64,000 nucleotides of DNA from Morella rubra (lineage: Eukaryota; Streptophyta; Magnoliopsida; Fagales; Myricaceae): assembly GCA_003952965.2 (NCBI GenBank), contig CM025850.1, positions 23,256,997 through 23,320,996 of the forward strand, given 5' to 3'. The translations under genes and the position numbers were made by a program. Shown here piece after piece: positions 57,001-64,000 of the stretch. Each line of letters begins with the position of its first letter. Position 1 is the stretch's first letter. The notes under the pieces were generated by a model that was not told the DNA's origin, searched no databases, and saw nothing but the letters and a program-made list of their open reading frames with translations.

Positions 57001-59321
57001 ACTTGTAAAAATATGGAGACAGTAGTTTACATAATTCAACCATCAACCCAGGGCATCCCTTACTCTATATATTCTATAAACAAATTAAATTACAGTTTTC
57101 CTCGCACAAACAGAAGCAAAGATATATTTGATATTACTTGAAAACTATGACCATTTCTTGAAGTTGAGTATGAAGCACCTGCACCCGAGCGTAGATTAGA
57201 ATGGTGCCAATCCAAGACTGAGTGGATTTTAGCTCTCCTGGAAAGATCAGCAGGATACCTGATGGTATGAACAGAAAAATAAGCTAAACGTGGCTGCAGA
57301 GATGTATATATTGGGACCAAGAATGGGATACACCAAACAACCATGAAATGGTAACATTTCTGCAGCTGGAAACACATACATACAAAGAACGTTATAACCT
57401 ACTTTTACTAGACACCAGTACACATTGCTGGTCAGCCAAGACATGGAATCCACCTATCCTCCAACTTTTAGAGACAGACATATCTTACTAACTGAAGTTT
57501 TTCAGTTTTTGTTCTGTAAGATGAGGTGTGCACTTAAATTTTGAATCTAGATTGAGAAATAAAAAAAGACCACGAAAGTGATCAAAGAACTCCTAGACTC
57601 CTAGCAAAACAAGCTTATGTTCCTTAGGTTTGTTAGATAAAGGTGCAGCTTGGATGAGACCAACAAACTACACACACTATCCAACACCCACCTCATCCTG
57701 TCTAAAATACAATAAATCACAAATTTTGAATGCTAACATAATATAATCCAGAAACTAACAGCAACAAGGAACAACTAATTTACCAATGATCTGCGACTCC
57801 AGGAAATGCACAAGCAAGATAGATCAGAATTGCATGACTGCAGATTAAAAAAAATTGGTTAATTAGATTAATGAAATTAGGAATAAGTAGATAATGCAAG
57901 CATTAGGCATACGGTTAGATAGTAGGTAAATTTGAAAGCAGCAGCTCATTGGGTGTATAATTGTTGAGATTTCATCAGTAAAACATCATGAAAGAAAATA
58001 CAGATCACAGGCCAAGGCCCAAAAGCATAGATGCATTAACAAAAGTATACATCCATAAATCAAAGGTATGAAGGCTACAAGTCAAACATCAAACAGCAAG
58101 AGCACGTGAAATCAAACTTTAGTCCACAATAAGGCCATCAAAAGCCCATCAGGCATATACTCCCGATCACCAGTCAAATAAAACAAGGAAAATTAGAAAG
58201 GTGGCTGGCGATATTGATGATGGAGTCATTACTTTTGCCATATATAAATTGTCAAAAAAATTGGTATAGGAGAATCTTGTACCATTTATACAAGAGAATC
58301 CGCTTATCAAAAAAAAAATTATACAAGAGAATCCATCAAAACATCTTAATCATTCAATATATAAGAGAGAGAAATCCAAAGAAACCCACTCAACTATGAA
58401 ATAAATCCCCTAGAGAACTTGGATTGATCAAAAAGATAAGATCCTAGTCATTGCTCTTGGCGGAGTACAAAGTCAACATTTATGCATCTTCTTTCTTTCC
58501 AAGGATATAATATATAGAAATATTTGGAATTAAAATTCCTCACTATCATAGTTCAATTGCAATATTATTTTGAGCACTGAGAAAATTCCCAACCCGATTC
58601 CTTTAAACATAAACTAATTGGTAAAAGAATACGAAATTATGATGAAGCAGGTAAGTAAATATCTTTGTTTACCTCTCAAACAACTTAAATCTTCCGTCAA
58701 CAATAGCTGGAACTTTTCCCATAGGGTTTATTTCTGAAATACATTAAAAGGGGAAAGCAAACGGTTACTCAGTTACGAAGCAAACCCAAAAGCTCATTTC
58801 ATACCAACCAACAGATGCCAGTGCTTCATTACATTCATGCTACAGTCCTATTGGATCAAAAGGGAGGGGGAGGGGGGGCGCTGGGAGTGGCAAAAGCACT
58901 TGTAGTTGTAAGTTTCTCCGAGCAACTGTAACAACTCTGTTATCGATGTTTTCACCCAATAGCACACAGGTAGTACTCCCACGAACTCAGTCAATATGAA
59001 CATGCTTCCACCACACGCACGCACATGTGACATACATGTATATATAATGTATGTATATGTGGGGATTTACCTTTGAACTCAGCAGACAATTGCTGGCGTT
59101 TGGCCAGGTCCACTTTTATTTCCTCAAACTCAATACCATTAAACCTGATAACACCCAGATCACAATCACAACACATAATGATGAAACCATACCAGAAATC
59201 AAAGAGAATACCCAGAAATCGATAGAAAACAATGATGATCAAGGATATGCAATTACTTGCAGAAGATAATAACAGCACGAGATGGCTGGGACATCCGGTC
59301 CGCGTACACTTTCAGCTTCAT
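54013..59321 (-). CDS. GSTT: Theta-class glutathione S-transferase
   Basis: Seven exons on minus: 59321-59257, 59144-59071, 58733-58673, 57837-57784, 57258-57179, 55230-55025, 54225-54013; all introns are GT-AG and the phases agree, giving 250 aa. The N-terminal thioredoxin-like domain starts MKLKVYADRMSQPSRAVII. Ser11 is the expected theta-class catalytic residue, VP at 54-55 is the cis-Pro site, and Glu66-Ser67 bind glutathione. The C-terminal helical domain has RAKIHSVLDWHHSNL, LAPALGLPLNPKA and FQPSIADLSMVCEIMQLE. The enzyme conjugates glutathione and reduces organic hydroperoxides. The last residues SKM form a peroxisomal PTS1-like signal (Arabidopsis GSTT1 ends SKI). The donor after exon 5 (GTGCTT) is weak but in phase. 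Confidence 0.93.
56518..56706 (-). mobile_element. 5'-truncated retroposon in intron 5 of the GST gene
   Basis: A 189-bp insertion is flanked by ATAGTATTAAGG at 56506-56517 and 56707-56718. The flanks continue alike as (AAG)TTATCC and TTATCG, so the duplication may be about 17 bp. The inserted strand is minus and ends in an A-rich tail (plus TTTTTTCCTTTTTTCTTTTTTT, 56529-56550, mixed T/C). The body contains GGCCTCTTGGCCCCC and is non-coding. Variable-length duplication plus A-tail indicates LINE-machinery insertion of a LINE 3' end or a SINE-like RNA. Confidence 0.75.
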
Positions 59322-61857
59322 TTTTCTCTTTCTTTTGCCTTTGATTATCTTTCTCTGCCCTTCCCAGCTGATTTATGTGATAACCGGCATAAACAACGTC
59401 CGTCGTCTTATCTGATTTTCGAGGTGGGGAGAAGAAGACCCTCGTTGTGGACCTTTTGGGCCTTTGGGCACAAGCTGAGCTGCTACTGTGGACAGACGAA
59501 GCGGATTATTTTACGGTTCCGGACCCAAAATACTCTTTCACTTAGAAGATTGCTAATAGTTCTCTGTTCTAGCGTTTTGATAAAAATAGATAATTAATTT
59601 AATAAAAAAATTAAAAAATACTTTCTAATAGTTTTTTTATTTTAATAATTTTTAACAAAAAAATTTAACATGTGAACAGTGATTTTTATTTTTAAAAAAT
59701 TATTATTCATTTTATCATCTTAAAATATTAATATCTCGTTTTTTTCTCTAGCTCTTAGGCTCTTCTTTCTTTTCTTTTTCTTTTTCTTTTCTTCCTTTCA
59801 TATCATTAAAAACGAATATTTAAAAATATAAATGTTATAAAAAAGAATAAAAAAATTTTAAAAATAATATTTAAATAGAATAGTAAAAATAGATTGTTAA
59901 AATAAAAAACATGTTATAGGTGTTTTTAAAAAATTGATAATTAAAATAGAGAAGTATATATTTTATTAAAGTAGAAAACAAGAAGAAACGATTAATAATA
60001 CTTTTATAAAGGCGGTACAGTGTTGTTTGCATGTCAAAATTTTGATCATGGATTCATGATTATGGAGTCATAAAAAATGAATTTAATTTATAAAATTCAA
60101 ATAAAAAAAAAGTGAGAAAAGTGCTGATTGAAATCAATTTTTTATATTTATTATAATAAAAATTTAAAAAAACTGAAATTTAATGAGGAAGATAGATTAT
60201 TTTATTAAATTAAAAATTTTTTTAAATGGCCTAATATTTATCATGCAAACACCAGTATGTGGATAAAGGATAAGACTGCTTGATCGACAATTTTTCGTCA
60301 CGTCAGAAGCATTTGATTACTTACCAAAGCAACCTAGATTTAAGGGCGAGTTTGTCGGCTTGACAGACACAATTAGAAGTTGGATTCTAAGATATAATTT
60401 TTTAGTCCTTTTGCATTATACAATTTATACTTATCCAATCCAAGCTTCGTTTACCCAAAAAAAAAAATTACTTTTCAGGACTTATATTTTTCCAATTTTC
60501 TAGAGAAAATATATTTTGCTTTATAAGTTTCAGACCAACTTTTAAAATAGTCATTTAGATTTGGCCCTTACTTATGTCACCAAACTCAACTGAAATTTTA
60601 TGAAAAAAATTATCTTCTTCGATCATAATATGACACGTATTATAAAATAAATAAACATTTTAAATATTCTTTTTAAAGAAAAAGATTAAAATCTCCAAAA
60701 GAAAGAGTTCGGGGTGAGGAAAATTCCACCACCACGATTTGTGAAAGGTGGAGCAGGGAGGAATGCCTCCACCACCCGAGCCTTGCTCTTGAGGTGGTAG
60801 GAGACTTCCCTCATCCTCTCATCCCGCAACCCTTTTCTCTTTGTCTATTTAGTCCTTCTTTTTCTTCTCTCTCCTATCTTCCATGACTATAGTCATGGAT
60901 GAACTTTTTTTTTTTTTTTTTTTTTTCGTAAATGGCTCTACTTTTAGAGGATGAAGGTAGAGCTTGACATATCTCGTTGTCATGGTTCAAACTTCATGAC
61001 CGTTATGTTAGAGATTTTCCTTGAACCTCATGAAACGGTCGTAAGAGAGAAGAGCGAAAGGATATATAAAAAGGGAACGATAAAGGAGGGACTATATATC
61101 CTCTCGATTCCTTGATAATAATAATGCAATAAGTAAGGAACGTGCCATTAAGTTGTTTGAGCAATAGAAGAGGAACCTTAGTATATATTCCTCGTCAAAT
61201 GTTGTGATTATTTATACGTATAATACATAGACACTTAAAATATAATGGTCATACCACGTTCTAAGCACATCACCTAGGAAAAAAAAATTAAACATCAATC
61301 AACCATTTGAAACGATTGCTAAAATAATATTAATTTTTCACTAGTTTACAAGTGAATTTTATATATTTTTTTTTTTCTTTAGTGAAATGAAAGAGACTAA
61401 AATGTCGAGAACCCCGTTGAATAATCTCTTAAGAGAGGTCCATAAAAACCTAGAAAGTAAGATCAATGTACTTTTTTAATAGGTCTCGAAGGATTGCTCC
61501 CAAGTCACCATAAGAATAGTGGTAAAAAGTTGATGAACTTATAAAATATGAGTATTAACCCATCCCGAACTGTGTCAGTAGTTAAAATACACTGGTGAAT
61601 AATTTTTCATGAGAATAAAATCACCTACTTTGAGTTTTGTCACTAACTCAACCCTTAAATTTACCTGTAAACACGTTTTTTTTACGTCCAAAACGTGGAA
61701 AGTTGAAAAATTAATTACCAACCAAAGCAGTAAATAAAAGCAACGTTCGTTCAAAACGTGGGAAGCTGAAAAATTACCACCCAAAGCAGGAACACAAAGG
61801 GTCTCTAAATTCGTATGTCCATTTTTATTTTTATTTATTTATAAGCGATTTTCGTAT
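59322..61857. other. GST gene promoter and AT-rich flank
   Basis: 59322-59580 is the promoter and leader side of the GST gene, moderately GC-rich and without a clear TATA box. 59585-60250 is extremely AT-rich with T/A homopolymers. 60715-60900 has a GC-richer patch ending in the perfect 18-bp palindrome CCATGACTATAGTCATGG (60881-60898), followed by a poly-T run (60907-60926). No gene is supported. Confidence 0.45.
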
Positions 61858-62320
61858 GCCCATTCTTGCACATGGAAGGAGGCTTCTGACGCGGGGCAAC
61901 GTGCTGATCTGCCTACCTTTTATCTTTCCTTTGCGCGGTACGATCTGCTCATTTTGCCCAGTAGTGCAAAATGATCAGGACATCGCAACCGTCGCTATTT
62001 ATATCACGTACGGTTCCGATTAATGATTCACAGTTCTCAGGAGATCTGAAGATGCAGCAATTCGCAATAAAGTGGCCATTAATGAATTGTTGTCTATTCT
62101 TCAGATCTCCTGAGAACTGTGAATCATTAATTCGGAACCGTACGTGATATAAATAGCGACGGTTGCGATGTCCTGATCATTTTGCACTACTGGGCAAAAT
62201 GAGCAGATCTTACCGCACAAGGAAAGAAAAAAAAGTAGGCAGATCAGCACGCTCCCATGTGCATGAATGGGCAGCATTCGCGATAAAGTCGGCCATTAAT
62301 GAATTGCTGTTTGATCTGGA
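61858..62320. repeat. Large near-perfect inverted duplication with interleaved direct repeat
   Basis: 61858-62051 and 62099-62272 are inverted. The inner 115 bp match except for one 1-bp indel, and the outer part has small differences including a 23-25 bp block present only in the left arm. The 47-bp spacer (62052-62098, GCAGCAATTCGCAATAAAG...) recurs in direct orientation beyond the right arm (62271-62318). Each arm holds ATATAAATAG, so two TATA-like boxes point outward/inward symmetrically. The transcript would form a hairpin of about 170 bp. Confidence 0.9.
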
Positions 62321-63158
62321 TGTTTGTAATTTTCTGCTGGTATTTTACCGTCTAATTTAAATGGACGTAGATGTAATAGTTAAATTTTATGTTATTTATG
62401 TAAAATTTTAGATAGTATATAATTTTTTTATTTATATAGTATAATTTGAATAAAAATAAATATAATAAATAAGTATTACATTATTTAATATTATTCCTGT
62501 AAATATTTTAAACAGTATAACTCTAATATAAAGATCACTTATTATATATATCCCTATTTGAATTAAATAGTATAATTTAAATAAGAAATTACAGAGACGA
62601 TTCAGATATTTTTCTCTATTCTTTATCTTTACTCAATCCAAGCTCCACAGAATTCACTGCATTCTTCCCATTTTCATTCTTAAGAATACGACTATGTTGC
62701 CACCATTTAACTCACAATAACGTACCCAGCTCCAAGGGCACAACCAGCCCCAGGGCTTCTCCCCCGCCTCTCGCCCTGAATCAACGGAATTCGTCCATAT
62801 AAAATTCGTCTTTCCGATTCTTGCCAAGTATCGCCTTGAAAGCATTTATTTATTCGGGCTCGTGACGTGGTACATTGAACTTAGAAGATGCTTGTTCATT
62901 GAAACTCGTGCTACAACTATTCTTCTTTCTTCGGCCCACAATTTTTTCTCTTTTTTTTTTCGTGTTATTATGACTATCAATGAAAGACGAAAGATAACTC
63001 CAAATAGAACTTGGATAAACCTGCATTTATATTTTAAAATTTTATATGAAAAATATTAAATAATATAAAATATATTTACCGTATTTATCTCTAAATTAAA
63101 CTTATAAAGGATATCGTCCTTAATCATATTCGTTTTGACATTTTATTTAAATTATGAG
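62321..63158. other. AT-rich intergenic sequence
   Basis: No gene. 62350-62600 is almost pure A/T. 62640-62870 is GC-richer, and a short minus frame there (62654-62845) has no family resemblance. Confidence 0.35.
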
Positions 63159-63510
63159 TTAAATATACTTTACCTCCTATTTTTGGGTCATTTATATTTT
63201 ACATTCCGATATATTATTTTTGAGACATTTGATTTAAAAAGTTACATATTTTTTCAATTTGAACCTCATACTCAAATTGTCCGTCAATTTAAACGGATTC
63301 ATCAAAATTTTTATAGATTATCCCTTTTATCTTTGGAGTATTTATATATTGCACTCCACGTTTTGACAGAATCTATCTAAATTGATCAATTTAGATACAG
63401 GGTCCAAATTGAAAAAATATATAAATTAAGGAATTTAATGTCTCAAAAATAATACATCGAGTGTAAAGTGTAAATGACTTCAAAAATAAAGGTACAAAGT
63501 ATATTTTTAA
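63159..63510. mobile_element. Foldback MITE, about 350 bp
   Basis: TTAAATATACTTTACCTCCTATTTTTG (given as start pattern TTAAATATACTTT) at 63159 pairs with the reverse complement of 63485-63510. Inverted homology runs about 110 bp on each side (ATATTATTTTTGAGACATT is shared). The flanks AATTATGAG and TTACGGACA do not give a convincing duplication. The size and long arms resemble the Mutator-type MITE at 4487. The frame 63135-63380 is not a gene. Confidence 0.6.
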
Positions 63511-64000
63511 TTACGGACAACCCGAGAGGAAGCGCCTATTAGATTGAGACGTGTCATTTGTTGAAATATTTGTTTTTACACGGCTGTAAATTAAAACCGC
63601 AGTAAACGTAGGTTTGGAACTCGATCCCTTCCGGAAAAAAAAAAAAAAAAAATATATATAATATAATTCGGTACAATTTTCCCTCCACCCCTCACGTGAC
63701 TAAATTTTTTTTTTACTAACCAATATATTAACCCATTTCAAAAACAATAATTAATTGATTACCTAGGAAGATGAGTCCAAGACTTCGAAATGAGAAGAAG
63801 TAAAGTACAAATTAAGGGAAAATCACGTTTTGGACATTTTAATTATTACATCTTTTGTAATTTGTACTCCAACCCTAAGTTATCAAAGTTGACACACTAC
63901 ATTTCAAATTTCATTTATATTACACTTTGTATCTCATTTTACACTTATGACCCTTAGTGTTCTTAACTGTAAGATATGAGCCTAACACTTATAAAGTACA
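63511..64000. other. Right-edge intergenic sequence
   Basis: It contains a poly-A/(AT)n stretch at 63637-63664. From about 63815 there is a segment (ATCACGTTTTGGACATTTTAA..., CACTACATTTCAAATTTCA, ACACTTTGTATCTCATTTTACAC) that looks like one arm of another foldback family cut by the window edge. No gene is seen. Confidence 0.3.

Noticed and set aside
60881-60898. Perfect 18-bp palindrome CCATGACTATAGTCATGG
   Set aside because: Isolated, with no paired repeat, gene or element end; not enough to claim a regulatory site.

Overview
The window is nuclear DNA of a flowering plant, probably a woody eudicot. It is AT-rich, has plant-type introns, and carries plant gene families (a copper P1B-ATPase, a theta-class GST, SMXL and thaumatin-like fragments). 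Transposable elements of almost every plant class fill much of it. The species cannot be named from the sequence alone.

Layout. 1-925 is the right end of one CACTA transposon. 1629-3002 is a hAT-type element with a perfect 8-bp target duplication. 4487-4839 is a Mutator-type MITE with a 10-bp duplication. 6049-6922 is the right end of a second CACTA family marked by CGATCGATCG palindromes. 8723-18960 is a decayed CACTA complex of that family. It holds a broken 'plant transposon protein' gene, split by a rearranged Ty1/copia element (10925-13289), and a broken TNP2-type transposase (16199-18960). At about 18960 the CACTA transposase runs straight into a 5'-truncated Ty3/gypsy element of Tat type (to about 26.9 kb). 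In order this has an integrase remnant, a 78-bp tandem array, a long antisense ORF, two F-box-like ORFs in sense orientation, a polypurine tract and a 3' LTR. 27232-28006 is a second hAT-like element.

The middle of the window (28-46 kb) is gene-poor. It has a frameshifted thaumatin-like pseudogene (28674-29351), LINE remnants (31757-32412 on minus, 45781-46105 on plus), a CACTA left end (33077), an SMXL (ClpB-like) gene fragment (36113-36652), another CACTA right end (42236-43057) and a small foldback MITE (45293-45489).

The right third has the two genes that look functional. A six-exon HMA5-like copper-exporting P1B-ATPase lies on plus (46711-52286, 956 aa as modelled). A seven-exon theta-class glutathione S-transferase lies on minus (54013-59321, 250 aa, C-terminus SKM). 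They converge, with 1.7 kb between stop codons. Beyond them the DNA is AT-rich, with a striking inverted/direct duplication at 61858-62320 and a foldback element at 63159-63510.

The most unusual feature is the pair of F-box-like ORFs, each with its own TATA box, inside the gypsy element between the antisense ORF and the 3' LTR. No tRNA, rRNA or CRISPR was seen.
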